31,835 bases of DNA, taken from RGIG3009 sp045541495. GTDB lineage: Bacteria; Bacillota; Clostridia; Oscillospirales; Acutalibacteraceae. This document shows positions 15,584 to 23,940 of this stretch, piece after piece (the stretch's first letter is position 1; each line of letters starts with the position of its first letter). The stretch lies in NCBI GenBank assembly GCA_045541495.1, contig JAZQJE010000018.1, positions 1 through 31,835 on the forward strand. Reading direction: 5' to 3'. A program made the translations under genes and the position numbers. Under the pieces are notes generated by a model. That model was not told where the DNA came from, ran no database searches, and was given only the letters and a program-made list of their open reading frames with translations.

Positions 15584-16663
15584 ATGAAAAAATTTAATGT
15601 AGGCATCATCGGTTGCACCGGCATGGTGGGTCAGCGTTTCGCTACCTTGCTGGCAGATCATCCGTGGTTCACGGTAACGGCACTTGCCGCCAGTCCCCGT
15701 TCCGCCGGCAAGACCTATGCCCAGGCGGTGGGCAATCGTTGGGCGATGACAACACCCATGCCGCAACAATTCGCCGATATGACGGTGTTGGATGCTTCCG
15801 ACGTGGCGGCGGTCAGCAGTAAAGTGGATTTCGTGTTCTGCGCCGTGGATATGAAAAAAGATGAGATCCGCTCGCTAGAAGACGCCTATGCCAAAGCGGA
15901 ATGTCCCGTGGTATCCAACAACAGTGCCCACCGTGGCACCCCCGACGTTCCTATGATCATTCCCGAGCTGAACGCCGACCATGTGGCGGTCATTGACAGT
16001 CAACGGAAACGCCTCGGCACCAAACGCGGGTTCGTAGCGGTCAAATCCAACTGTTCATTGCAAAGTTATGTTCCCGCCCTGTTCCCTCTCACCAAATTCG
16101 GTATCACCAAATCGCTCGTGTGCACCTATCAGGCCATCTCCGGCGCGGGCAAAACCTTTGAGCGCTGGCCTGAAATGGTGGATAACGTGATTCCCTACAT
16201 CGGTGGCGAGGAAGAAAAATCCGAACAAGAACCGCTGAAGATCTGGGGCCACGTGGAAGATGGTATCATCGTCAACGCCACTTCTCCCGAGATCACCGCT
16301 CAGTGTCTGCGTGTACCCGTCACTGACGGTCACTTCGCCGCAGTATTCTGCAGTTTTGAAAACAAACCCTCTAAAGAGGAAATTCTTGACATATGGAAAT
16401 CTTTCAAAGGCCGCGCACAGGAGTTGGATCTGCCCAGTGCACCCAAGCAATTCCTCCATTACTTTGAAGAGGATAACATGCCTCAAACCAATCTCCACCG
16501 CGGTCTCGAAAACGGTATGGCCATTTCCTTGGGCCGTCTGCGGGAAGATTCTCAGTACGATTATAAATTTGTCGGGTTATCCCACAACACGCTGCGCGGT
16601 GCCGCAGGCGGCGCGGTCTTGTTAGCGGAATTACTTTGTGCGGAAGGATATATGGACAAATAA
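15584..16663 (+). CDS. asd: Aspartate-semialdehyde dehydrogenase
   Basis: NADPH-dependent reduction of aspartyl phosphate to aspartate semialdehyde, the branch point to lysine, threonine and methionine. It is 359 aa, with a GCTGMVGQRF nucleotide-binding loop (10-19), SNNSAHR, the catalytic cysteine at about Cys157 in KSNCSLQ, and AISGAGKT. The length and the NNSAHR/NCSLQSY forms fit the archaeal/fungal-type branch rather than the shorter E. coli or Bacillus type. I chose ATG 15584, which has a GAAAGGA site at about 10 nt; the ATG at 15575 is too close to it. It leads the asd-dapA-dapB operon. Confidence 0.94.
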   Translation: MKKFNVGIIGCTGMVGQRFATLLADHPWFTVTALAASPRSAGKTYAQAVGNRWAMTTPMPQQFADMTVLDASDVAAVSSKVDFVFCAVDMKKDEIRSLEDAYAKAECPVVSNNSAHRGTPDVPMIIPELNADHVAVIDSQRKRLGTKRGFVAVKSNCSLQSYVPALFPLTKFGITKSLVCTYQAISGAGKTFERWPEMVDNVIPYIGGEEEKSEQEPLKIWGHVEDGIIVNATSPEITAQCLRVPVTDGHFAAVFCSFENKPSKEEILDIWKSFKGRAQELDLPSAPKQFLHYFEEDNMPQTNLHRGLENGMAISLGRLREDSQYDYKFVGLSHNTLRGAAGGAVLLAELLCAEGYMDK

Positions 16664-16687
16664 ATTCAATATGAAGGAGGTTTTCCC

Positions 16688-17572
16688 ATGAGCAAACCCA
16701 CTATTTTCACCGGTGCCGGTGTGGCTCTCGTCACCCCCATGCACGCGGACGGACGTGTCAATCATGAGAAGTACCGGCAGTTGATCGATTTCCAGATCGA
16801 AAACGGCACCGACGCTATTATCGCGGTCGGCACCACCGGCGAAGCCTCCACCTTAAGTTACGACGAGCATGCCGAAGCATTGCGCACCGCCATTGAACAC
16901 ACGGCAGGGCGCGTACCGGTGATTGCAGGAACAGGGTCTAACGATACCGCCCACTGCATTCGCTTATCGACAGAAGCCAAAGCCATGGGCGCCGACGGCT
17001 TGTTGCTTGTCACCCCCTATTACAACAAGACCTCACAGCGGGGGCTGATCGCTCACTATACCGCCATTGCCAAAGCCATCGACCTGCCCCTTATTCTGTA
17101 CAACGTCCCCTCTCGCACGGGCGTAAACATCAAACCCGAAACGGTGGCGGAACTGTACAAGTTGGATAACGTGGTCGCCATCAAACAGGCAAACCCCAGT
17201 ATGTCCGAAACGGCGCAGATCGCCGCCTTGTGCGATATTGATATCTATTCAGGCAATGACGATCTCATCGTCCCCATACTGTCCCTTGGCGGCAAAGGTG
17301 TCATTTCGGTGTTGTCCAATGTACTGCCACGGCAAACTCACGATCTGTGCGCCGCCTGGCTCAGCGGAGAGACCGACAAAGCCCTTCAGTTGCAACTGTC
17401 TTATTTGGATCTGGCGAATGCCTTGTTTACGGACGTGAACCCCATCCCCGTAAAAGAAGCACTGAACCAAATGGGCTTTGCCGTGGGCGACTGTCGGTTG
17501 CCCCTGTACGCCATGGACGAAAGTATGAAACAAAAACTGGCTGCCGTTTTACGGCACTATGAATTGATTTAA
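16688..17572 (+). CDS. dapA: 4-hydroxy-tetrahydrodipicolinate synthase
   Basis: Condenses pyruvate with aspartate semialdehyde. It is a 294-aa TIM barrel with GTTGEASTLS (48-57), the Tyr138 of LYNVPSRTG and the Schiff-base lysine at about Lys166 in VVAIKQAN. All expected residues are present. A strong AAGGAGG site lies 7-8 nt before the ATG. It sits 24 nt after asd and 13 nt before dapB. Confidence 0.97.
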   Translation: MSKPTIFTGAGVALVTPMHADGRVNHEKYRQLIDFQIENGTDAIIAVGTTGEASTLSYDEHAEALRTAIEHTAGRVPVIAGTGSNDTAHCIRLSTEAKAMGADGLLLVTPYYNKTSQRGLIAHYTAIAKAIDLPLILYNVPSRTGVNIKPETVAELYKLDNVVAIKQANPSMSETAQIAALCDIDIYSGNDDLIVPILSLGGKGVISVLSNVLPRQTHDLCAAWLSGETDKALQLQLSYLDLANALFTDVNPIPVKEALNQMGFAVGDCRLPLYAMDESMKQKLAAVLRHYELI

Positions 17573-17585
17573 GGATGAGTAGCGT

Positions 17586-18341
17586 ATGACAAACATTCTT
17601 CTTTGCGGTTGCAACGGCAAAATGGGACGGGCGGTCACCGCTTGTGTGGCAGGTCGTGACGATTGTCGTATCGTGGCGGGCGTGGATCTCAACACCACCG
17701 CTTCGGATTATCCCGTGTTTTCGTCCATCGGCGATTGCACCGTCAAAGCCGACGTGATCGTGGATTTTTCCCATCCCAGTTGTTTAAGCGGGATCTTGGC
17801 GTATGCTGTCAGCAACCAAACGCCCGCCATCATCTGTACCACGGGATTATCGGAAGAGCAACTAACGGCGATCCGCCAAACCGCCGAAACCGTACCGTTG
17901 TTCTTCAGCGCCAATATGTCGCTGGGTGTCAGCCTGCTGGCGGAACTGGCAAAAAAAGCCGCCGCTATTTTGGGCGATTCCTTTGATGTGGAGATCATCG
18001 AAAAGCATCACAATCAAAAATTGGATGCGCCATCGGGTACGGCATTGATGCTCGCAAACGCCGTCAGCGAAGGACTGGCCTATGAACCTCATTATGTGTT
18101 TGACCGTCACGCCGTTCGGCAAAAACGGGACCCTCACGAGATCGGGTTTAGTGCTATCCGCGGCGGTACCATTGTGGGCGAACACGATATCCTGTTTGCG
18201 GGGCACGACGAGGTCATCACCTTATCCCACAGTGCCCAATCCAAAGAAGTGTTTGCGGCAGGCGCCGTCAACGCCGCCGTGTTTATGAAAGATAAACCGG
18301 TCGGCCTCTATTCCATGAAAGATCTGGTATCACAACTATAA
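17586..18341 (+). CDS. dapB: 4-hydroxy-tetrahydrodipicolinate reductase
   Basis: NAD(P)H-dependent reduction to tetrahydrodipicolinate, the third step of this operon's pathway. It is 251 aa, with the GCNGKMGR nucleotide loop (8-15), the substrate site EKHHNQKLDAPSGTA (catalytic His141/His142 region, Lys145) and the C-terminal GEHDILFAG. An AAGGA site lies 11-12 nt upstream. The operon ends in a very strong hairpin directly after the stop. Confidence 0.97.
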   Translation: MTNILLCGCNGKMGRAVTACVAGRDDCRIVAGVDLNTTASDYPVFSSIGDCTVKADVIVDFSHPSCLSGILAYAVSNQTPAIICTTGLSEEQLTAIRQTAETVPLFFSANMSLGVSLLAELAKKAAAILGDSFDVEIIEKHHNQKLDAPSGTALMLANAVSEGLAYEPHYVFDRHAVRQKRDPHEIGFSAIRGGTIVGEHDILFAGHDEVITLSHSAQSKEVFAAGAVNAAVFMKDKPVGLYSMKDLVSQL

Positions 18342-18391
18342 CAAAAAATAACGGCGGCAGGGACCAATCCCTGCCGCCGTTATTTTTTGTT
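18340..18391. terminator. Bidirectional terminator between dapB and the membrane protein gene
   Basis: A perfect 24-bp inverted repeat (18340-18363 with 18368-18391) around a CCAA loop. The GC core ACGGCGGCAGGGA is flanked by an A-rich left arm and a T-rich right arm, so it works as a terminator from either side. It serves dapB and the convergent gene ending at 18429. Confidence 0.94.
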
Positions 18392-18428
18392 TCATTCCTA
18401 ATACAAGAAAACTATCCCATCGTTTGTG

Positions 18429-19100
18429 TCAGTCCGCATCAATGCCGCGCTTTTCTAATCTGCCAAGCCAGTATAGTTTAACTGCATTATTAATTGTGCC
18501 AACAATAAAAAAACAAGAAAGTACACCTGTGAAGACCAACATAAAACCAATCGCAACAACTTGACTCATATCGGCAAATGCTATTTTCGCATATTCTCGA
18601 CCAATTGCTCCGGCCAATATACCGACGATTACTGCCGTAATCGCCACCGAACTGATTGCACCGGCAGTGGTTTTTCTGATGGAAGTAGTATCTTTTTTAT
18701 CCAAATCTTTGTGAATCTTTATGGGAATCAGCATACCAGTGATGAATGATGGCAGAACAACAAAAACGGCTAACCAGTTTGCTCCAAACTCCATAAAAAA
18801 GTACAGCAACGATAAAACCCACATATTAACAAGATATTCTGCGGAGAGAATGAGGTTGAACATTACACGCCGCTTGGTAATTCTTGGATCCTTTTCCAAA
18901 AAGAGAATAAGTATAATAGCAATCGCTGAAAAGAAAAAAGCAGCAGACGGAAAAATCCAGAAAACTCCCGGTCGAAACTTAGCCACCAAAAACTCAAATG
19001 AAATACACAAGCATGGGGCAAGGAATGCTAACTTTTTTATCATATGTTTCTCGAAATCAACCCCGCTTTTGACATAGTTGACTACACTCTTAACTTTCAT
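18429..19100 (-). CDS. Unrecognised multi-pass membrane protein
   Basis: A 223-aa protein that I do not recognise. It has about six hydrophobic segments (roughly 22-42, 46-67, 83-103, 106-128, 146-168 and 181-204) and charged ends (start MKVKSVVNYVKSG, end LEKRGIDAD). The loop HKDLDKKDTTSIRKTTAG (about 130-147) is strongly charged. No catalytic motif is visible. Its base use is clearly AT-richer than the genes around it, and a REP-like element lies just upstream, so it may be acquired. The ribosome site (GAGGGG about 11-12 nt before the ATG) is weakly placed. It is monocistronic, ending at the terminator shared with dapB. Confidence 0.7.
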   Translation of the reverse strand: MKVKSVVNYVKSGVDFEKHMIKKLAFLAPCLCISFEFLVAKFRPGVFWIFPSAAFFFSAIAIILILFLEKDPRITKRRVMFNLILSAEYLVNMWVLSLLYFFMEFGANWLAVFVVLPSFITGMLIPIKIHKDLDKKDTTSIRKTTAGAISSVAITAVIVGILAGAIGREYAKIAFADMSQVVAIGFMLVFTGVLSCFFIVGTINNAVKLYWLGRLEKRGIDAD

Positions 19101-19132
19101 CTAGTTGCATATCCCCTCTTAAACTAATATAC

Positions 19133-19202
19133 ACACAAAGGCGCCGTCCCCAAATTGAAGCACACACAAGGGGACTGACACAAGGGGACGGTTCTCCTGT
19201 GT
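19133..19202. repeat. REP/MITE-like element of about 70 bp
   Basis: The ends form an imperfect 19-bp inverted repeat: 19133-19151 (starts ACACA, ends CCGTCCCC) against 19184-19202 (starts GGGGACGG, ends TGTGT), with 14 of 19 positions matching. Inside is a direct repeat ACACAAGGGGAC at 19164-19175 and 19178-19189. From memory, the GGGGACGGTTCTCCTGTGT type of sequence recurs in many Clostridia and related genomes near Y1 (REP-associated) transposases. No transposase is present here. Confidence 0.65.
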
Positions 19203-19365
19203 TCGTTTTTTGCTCGTTCGTACATTTTTACTATCTGATTAAAGCATAACACTTTACGCATTTTCCGTCAAGAAAAAAGGGGGGGCGAAAACCGCCTCTA
19301 TTACCACAGTACAAATAGAAAGTGCGGAGAATGTATACACATTCTCCGCGTTTTTTGAAACCTCG
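19203..19365. other. Non-coding stretch with no gene seen
   Basis: Between the REP-like element and the DUF1540 gene I find no reading frame with a ribosome site. It holds a T-rich run (19206-19212), a G7 tract (19279-19285) and the terminator hairpin described separately at 19324-19356. Confidence 0.5.
19324..19356. terminator. Hairpin terminator downstream of the DUF1540 gene
   Basis: Stem GCGGAGAATGT (19324-19334), loop ATAC, stem ACATTCTCCGC (19339-19349). Read on the minus strand it lies 16 nt after the DUF1540 stop and is followed by a weak U-rich stretch (ACTTTCTATTT). Read on the plus strand it is followed by GTTTTTT, the stronger tail. Confidence 0.8.
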
Positions 19366-19533
19366 TTATTTACGCTCGAAGGATTGGCAGTCTACGCACG
19401 CACATTCCGTAGGATTAGATTCATGAGTACCGACTTTGATACTGTTCAGCGAGCAGTAGTTCTCCATACCGCAATGATAGCGGCACTGATCCACCGTGCA
19501 GTGGATGGAACGATTTTCCTGGCATTTGTCCAT
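19366..19533 (-). CDS. DUF1540-type cysteine-rich mini-protein
   Basis: A 55-aa frame beginning MDKCQENRSIHC and ending CQSFERK. It has eight cysteines (4, 12, 17, 21, 27, 44, 46, 49) and histidines at 11 and 20. The pattern IHCTVDQCRYHCGMENYC, then SIKVG, then a C-terminal CxCxxC, fits the DUF1540 family of Clostridia, whose role is unknown and which is presumed to bind metal. A very strong AAGGAGGGG site lies 5-6 nt before the ATG. The gene is short and easily missed. It stands alone between two hairpins (19324-19349 and 19592-19620). Confidence 0.85.
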   Translation of the reverse strand: MDKCQENRSIHCTVDQCRYHCGMENYCSLNSIKVGTHESNPTECACVDCQSFERK

Positions 19534-19591
19534 GTTTGTCCCCTCCTTTACTTGGTTTCGATCATAGTATGACCATTTGCAGCAAAAATAA

Positions 19592-19620
19592 AAGCATCTC
19601 TGAAAATTTCAGAGATGCTT
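19592..19620 (-). terminator. Terminator of the tig-clpP-clpX-lon-ysxC region
   Basis: Stem AAGCATCTCTGA (19592-19603) with TCAGAGATGCTT (19609-19620). On the minus strand it begins 4 nt after the ysxC stop and is followed by TTATTTTTG, a good U-tail. Confidence 0.9.
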
Positions 19621-19624
19621 GTTG

Positions 19625-20209
19625 TTATTGTTCGGCTACTTCCACCAAAATTTCCCGCAATTCGGGGACACCTTCGCCCGTAATAGCGGAAAACGGGATC
19701 CATTGTACCCCTTCAAAATCCGCCAATTCCTCTTCCAATGCCGCCAATCGTTTTGCCCGTTCGGTCTTGTTGAGTTTATCGGCTTTGGTAAGTACGATGA
19801 GGAACGGAATCTCACATTGCACCAGATAATCGATCATCTGCAGATCGTCAGCGGTAGGCGGATGACGCATATCCACCAGTTGCAAGACCAATCGCAAATC
19901 ACGGTCATCGTCAAAATAATGCTCAATGGTGCGGCTGAACCGTTGCTTTTCCGCTTGGGAGATCTTAGCATAACCGTATCCGGGCAGATCCACCAGACGC
20001 ATGGTATCCAGTCTATAAAAATTGATGGTGGCAGTCTTGCCGGGGGTAGCACTGGTACGCGCCAAATTTTTGCGGTTAAGCAGCTTGTTGATAAGAGAAG
20101 ACTTGCCCACATTGGAACGGCCGGAAAAAGCGATCTCCGGCAAGGTGGACGGAATCAACTGGCCGCTGACACCCGCCGATATCTCATACACTGCCGATTC
20201 GATTTTCAT
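19625..20209 (-). CDS. ysxC: Ribosome biogenesis GTP-binding protein YsxC/EngB
   Basis: An essential-type GTPase for late assembly of the large ribosomal subunit. It is 194 aa, typical. G1 is GRSNVGKSS (30-38), G2 lies in SATPGKTATINFY, G3 is DLPGYGYA, G4 is TKAD and G5 is FSAITGEG. The start has AAAGGAGG 7 nt upstream. It follows lon by 19 nt, the arrangement known from Bacillus and Clostridia. Confidence 0.96.
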   Translation of the reverse strand: MKIESAVYEISAGVSGQLIPSTLPEIAFSGRSNVGKSSLINKLLNRKNLARTSATPGKTATINFYRLDTMRLVDLPGYGYAKISQAEKQRFSRTIEHYFDDDRDLRLVLQLVDMRHPPTADDLQMIDYLVQCEIPFLIVLTKADKLNKTERAKRLAALEEELADFEGVQWIPFSAITGEGVPELREILVEVAEQ

Positions 20210-20228
20210 GGGTGCGCCTCCTTTGTCT

Positions 20229-22559
20229 TCATTGCGGCATCAATGCTGCTTCCACCACGGTGTCCACCGTACGCGCTGTCACAAATTTTAAATGCTTTTT
20301 CACCGTATCGTCAATTTCCGCCAGATCGGGTTCGTTATCTTTCGGGATTACCACCGTGGTCATGTGATGGCGATAGGCTGCCATAGTCTTCTCTTTTAAA
20401 CCACCGATGGGCAACACTTTTCCACGCAGTGAGATTTCACCCGTCATGGCCACATCACCACGCGCGGGAATTCCCGTTAAAGCAGAGATCATGGCGGTTG
20501 CCATAGTAACCCCTGCGGAAGGACCGTCTTTGGGGACTGCTCCCTCAGGGACATGGATGTGAATATCTTTGGTTTTGTAGAAGTCTTTTTCGATATTCCA
20601 CCGTTCGGTGCAGGAACGGATATAACTGACCGCCGTACGGGCAGATTCTTTCATCACGTCACCCAGTGAGCCCGTTAATTCCAGTTTGCCACTGCCGTCC
20701 AATACCGCCACTTCAATAGGCATAGTTTCGCCACCGACGGCGGTCCACGCTAAGCCGTTGACTACGCCGATTTCGTTTCGGCGATCGTCGAATTCTTCTT
20801 TAAACTTGCGGGGACCTAAATAATCCGCCAGATTTTTAGCCGTGACGATTACCTGGTCGCTCTCGCCGGATACGATCACCTGTGCGCATTTGCGGCAAAC
20901 GGTGGCAATACACCGTTGCAAATTACGCACACCGCCTTCGCGGGTATACCCGTCGATCATCAGGCGCAGTGCATCGGCACGGATCTTTAATTGATCGGCA
21001 GAAAGTCCATTTTCAGCTAATTGCTTTTTCACTAAATGGTTGCGGGCAATATGATATTTCTCCTCAGCCGTATAACTGGAAAGAGTGATCACGTCCATTC
21101 GATCATAGAGCGGCGCGGGGATATCCTCCGCCGTATTGGCAGTGGTAATAAACAGCACCTGCGATAAATCGATAGGCACTTCCACATAATGGTCCACAAA
21201 GGCTTTGTTTTGTTCACTATCCAACACTTCCAGCAAAGCGGAAGACGGATCACCGTTATAACTGTTCCCCAGTTTATCCACTTCATCCAACAAAATCAGC
21301 GGATTCATGGTTTTGGCTTTGGTGATGGCGGTGACAATCCGTCCCGGCATGGAGCCAATATAGGTCTTGCGGTGACCGCGGATTTCCGATTCGTCTTTCA
21401 CACCGCCCAGCGACACCCGCACATAACGACGGCCCAATGCTTCGGCAATAGATTCGGCAATGGACGTTTTACCTACACCCGGCGGGCCCACCAAACAGAT
21501 GACCTGTCCTTTGGTCCCTTCGATAAGACGGCGCACCGCCAACAATTCCAAAATGCGCTCTTTCACCTTTTGCAAGCCGTAGTGATCCCGCTCCAAAATT
21601 TTGCGGGCACGTTCCAGATCCAACCGTTCTTCGGAATAGGTATTCCACGGCAGGTCTAAGCAAGTTTCCAGATAATTGCGGGTAACGGTGGCTTCATGAG
21701 ATCCGAACGGCATTTTCGCCAAACGGTCACACTCTTTCAGCAGTTTGTCGGCCACTTCATTGTCCAACGACAACCCGCGGATCTTGGCGCGCAATTCCTC
21801 TGCCTCTTCCAGCGGCGAGTCATTTTCACCCAACTCGTCGGCAATGGCTTTCATCTGCTCGTGAAGATAATAATCCCGTTGATTTTTATCCATGGATTTC
21901 TGCACTTGCTGTTCAATACCGCGTTCCAATTGCAAGATCTCCACTTCTCCCGTGAGTAAAGACAGCAATTCTTCCGCACGATCTTGCACCGATACCGTTT
22001 CCAGTAGCGGTTGCTTGTCTTCCGCGGGGGCGGGTAACGCCGCCGTAATACGGTCGATGAGTTCCCCTGCACGGTGGATGGACATGAGCTGTGTTATATC
22101 ATCGGGGGCTTCACCCGCCAACTGTATGTAACGTTCAAAGCAGGAACGGCATTGCCGCACATAGGCGCGCTCCAACATCGGGTCGATGATGGGACGTTGC
22201 AGACATTCCCGCACTTCCGCCTCAAAATACGGCTCTTCCTGTATCATGGTGCGAACACGGGCGCGATAAAGGCCCTCCACCGCCACGCGAAATGTATCCG
22301 ACGGCATTTTCAACACTTGGCGGACACGGGCCACTACCCCCACCGTATATACATTATCGGCCGTGGGGTTCTCCTGTGCCATATCCTTTTGGGCGACCAA
22401 GAAAATGCACTGATCCCCGTTAACAGCGGCTTCCAAGGCTTTTACCGATTTTTCCCGCGCCACTTCAAAGTGAAGGGTCGTTTTCGGAAAAACCACCACT
22501 CCTCGCAATGCCAGCATCGGATAAATGGTGGCACGGGCCGCTCGTGTTTGTACTCCCAT
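20229..22559 (-). CDS. lon: ATP-dependent protease Lon (LonA type)
   Basis: Degrades misfolded and regulatory proteins. It is a 776-aa cytosolic hexamer subunit. The N-terminal substrate domain occupies 10-200, with coiled-coil to about 300 (KSMDKNQRDYYLHEQMKAI). The AAA+ module has Walker A GPPGVGKT (358-365), Walker B ILLDEVDK (422-429) and sensor residues in ITTAN. The peptidase domain has catalytic Ser681 in PKDGPSAG and Lys724 in GGLKEK. The 43-residue spacing between them matches the E. coli enzyme. The start has TAGGAG about 9 nt upstream. It lies 58 nt after clpX, with a hairpin in the gap. Confidence 0.97.
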   Translation of the reverse strand: MGVQTRAARATIYPMLALRGVVVFPKTTLHFEVAREKSVKALEAAVNGDQCIFLVAQKDMAQENPTADNVYTVGVVARVRQVLKMPSDTFRVAVEGLYRARVRTMIQEEPYFEAEVRECLQRPIIDPMLERAYVRQCRSCFERYIQLAGEAPDDITQLMSIHRAGELIDRITAALPAPAEDKQPLLETVSVQDRAEELLSLLTGEVEILQLERGIEQQVQKSMDKNQRDYYLHEQMKAIADELGENDSPLEEAEELRAKIRGLSLDNEVADKLLKECDRLAKMPFGSHEATVTRNYLETCLDLPWNTYSEERLDLERARKILERDHYGLQKVKERILELLAVRRLIEGTKGQVICLVGPPGVGKTSIAESIAEALGRRYVRVSLGGVKDESEIRGHRKTYIGSMPGRIVTAITKAKTMNPLILLDEVDKLGNSYNGDPSSALLEVLDSEQNKAFVDHYVEVPIDLSQVLFITTANTAEDIPAPLYDRMDVITLSSYTAEEKYHIARNHLVKKQLAENGLSADQLKIRADALRLMIDGYTREGGVRNLQRCIATVCRKCAQVIVSGESDQVIVTAKNLADYLGPRKFKEEFDDRRNEIGVVNGLAWTAVGGETMPIEVAVLDGSGKLELTGSLGDVMKESARTAVSYIRSCTERWNIEKDFYKTKDIHIHVPEGAVPKDGPSAGVTMATAMISALTGIPARGDVAMTGEISLRGKVLPIGGLKEKTMAAYRHHMTTVVIPKDNEPDLAEIDDTVKKHLKFVTARTVDTVVEAALMPQ

Positions 22560-22583
22560 AGTATCGTTCTCCTAATAGCCAAA

Positions 22584-22607
22584 TCAGCAGGCGAAACCGC
22601 CTGCTGA
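22584..22607. other. Hairpin in the clpX-lon gap
   Basis: TCAGCAGGCG (22584-22593), AAAC, CGCCTGCTGA (22598-22607) is a perfect 10-bp stem. On the minus strand it is followed only by TTTGGC, so it is a poor terminator. It could be an attenuator, an RNase-processing site or a stabilising 3' end for clpX mRNA. Confidence 0.7.
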
Positions 22608-22617
22608 CGATAATACA

Positions 22618-23922
22618 TTACGCTGTCGCCTTGTGGCGGTGAGTCGGTTTCTTGCCGGGGGTCTTGATACGTACCGGCTTTTTATCCGGATCACGAATCA
22701 GTTCTGGTTGAGCACCATCCTCCACACAGGCTTTGTTAATAACGACCTTTTGCACCGTATAATCAGACGGCAAGTCGAACATCAAACCAGTCAACAATTT
22801 TTCCATAACCGAACGAAGGCCGCGAGCACCGGTATTGCGTTTCAGTGTTTTCTCCGCAATAGCACGCAACGCGTCTTCCTCGAATACCAGTTCCACGCCG
22901 TCCATATTCAACAAACTGGTGTATTGTTTCAAAAGGGCGTTTTTCGGTTGACTGAGAATCTTTACCAGCGCTTCCACATCCAACGGTTGCAACGCGGTAA
23001 TGACCGGCATACGGCCGACCAATTCGGGAATCAGGCCGAATTTGATAAGGTCTTGAGGCACCACTTGTCGGTACATTTCCCCTTGTTCCAGATCTTTCTT
23101 CGACTTGACCTCGTTGCCAAACCCCATGGCACCGGAAGACAACCGTTTTTCAACGATTTTTTCGATCCCGTCGAAAGCGCCGCCCAAAATAAACAGAATA
23201 TTACTGGTATCGATCTGGATAAATTCCTGTTGGGGATGTTTCCGTCCGCCGCCGGGGGGAACATTGGATACCGTTCCCTCCAAGATCTTCAGCAATGCCT
23301 GTTGCACACCTTCGCCGCTGACATCCCGCGTAATGGAAGGGTTTTCGCTGCGGCGGGCAATTTTATCGATCTCATCCACATAGATGATACCCCGCTCGGC
23401 GCGTTCCACATTTCCCTCCGCCGCCTGCAGCAAACGAAGCAGAATGTTTTCCACATCTTCGCCAACATACCCCGCCTCGGTAAGGGTGGTGGCATCGGCA
23501 ATGGCAAAGGGCACGTTCAAGGTTTTGGCCAACGTCTGCGCCAACGCCGTTTTACCGACACCGGTGGGACCCAGCAACAAAACGTTGCTTTTCCCCAGTT
23601 CCACGTCGGTTTCGTCGCGGAGGAAAATGCGCTTGTAATGGTTATAGACCGCGACGGACAATGCCACTTTGGCATCGTCCTGACCGATCACATACTGGTC
23701 CAGCGATTCTTTGATCTCGTGGGGAGTCGGCAGGGTAAAGGATTCCTCATTACGGGTACGCCGACGAGCCGCAGGGTCACCGCCCGCCAAAATATCGCTG
23801 CACAGTTCAATGCACTCGTTGCAGATGTAAACGCCGGGGCCGGCAACCAGACGATAGACCTCGTCTTGCGCCTTTCCGCAGAAGGAACAGCAAATGGTGC
23901 GCTCTTCGTCGTTTATCGGCAT
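22618..23922 (-). CDS. clpX: ATP-dependent Clp protease ATP-binding subunit ClpX
   Basis: Unfoldase that recognises tagged substrates and feeds them to ClpP. It is 434 aa. The N-terminal zinc domain has Cys12, Cys15, Cys34 and Cys37. Walker A is GPTGVGKT (118-125) and Walker B is IIYVDEIDK. The ClpP-contacting IGF-type loop appears in the form LSSGAMGFGNEV. The C-terminus has a basic extension of about 15 residues (KKPVRIKTPGKKPTHRHK). An AAAGGA site precedes the ATG. It sits 18 nt after clpP. Confidence 0.97.
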   Translation of the reverse strand: MPINDEERTICCSFCGKAQDEVYRLVAGPGVYICNECIELCSDILAGGDPAARRRTRNEESFTLPTPHEIKESLDQYVIGQDDAKVALSVAVYNHYKRIFLRDETDVELGKSNVLLLGPTGVGKTALAQTLAKTLNVPFAIADATTLTEAGYVGEDVENILLRLLQAAEGNVERAERGIIYVDEIDKIARRSENPSITRDVSGEGVQQALLKILEGTVSNVPPGGGRKHPQQEFIQIDTSNILFILGGAFDGIEKIVEKRLSSGAMGFGNEVKSKKDLEQGEMYRQVVPQDLIKFGLIPELVGRMPVITALQPLDVEALVKILSQPKNALLKQYTSLLNMDGVELVFEEDALRAIAEKTLKRNTGARGLRSVMEKLLTGLMFDLPSDYTVQKVVINKACVEDGAQPELIRDPDKKPVRIKTPGKKPTHRHKATA

Positions 23923-23940
23923 GGTGTATTTCCTTTCTGA

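Noticed and set aside
19619..20386. 255-aa plus-strand frame across ysxC and the lon end
   Set aside because: Antisense shadow spanning two real genes, without motif or ribosome site.
22633..23940. 435-aa plus-strand open frame opposite clpX
   Set aside because: It is the antisense shadow of clpX: no ribosome site, no family motif, and the minus frame has full ClpX features.
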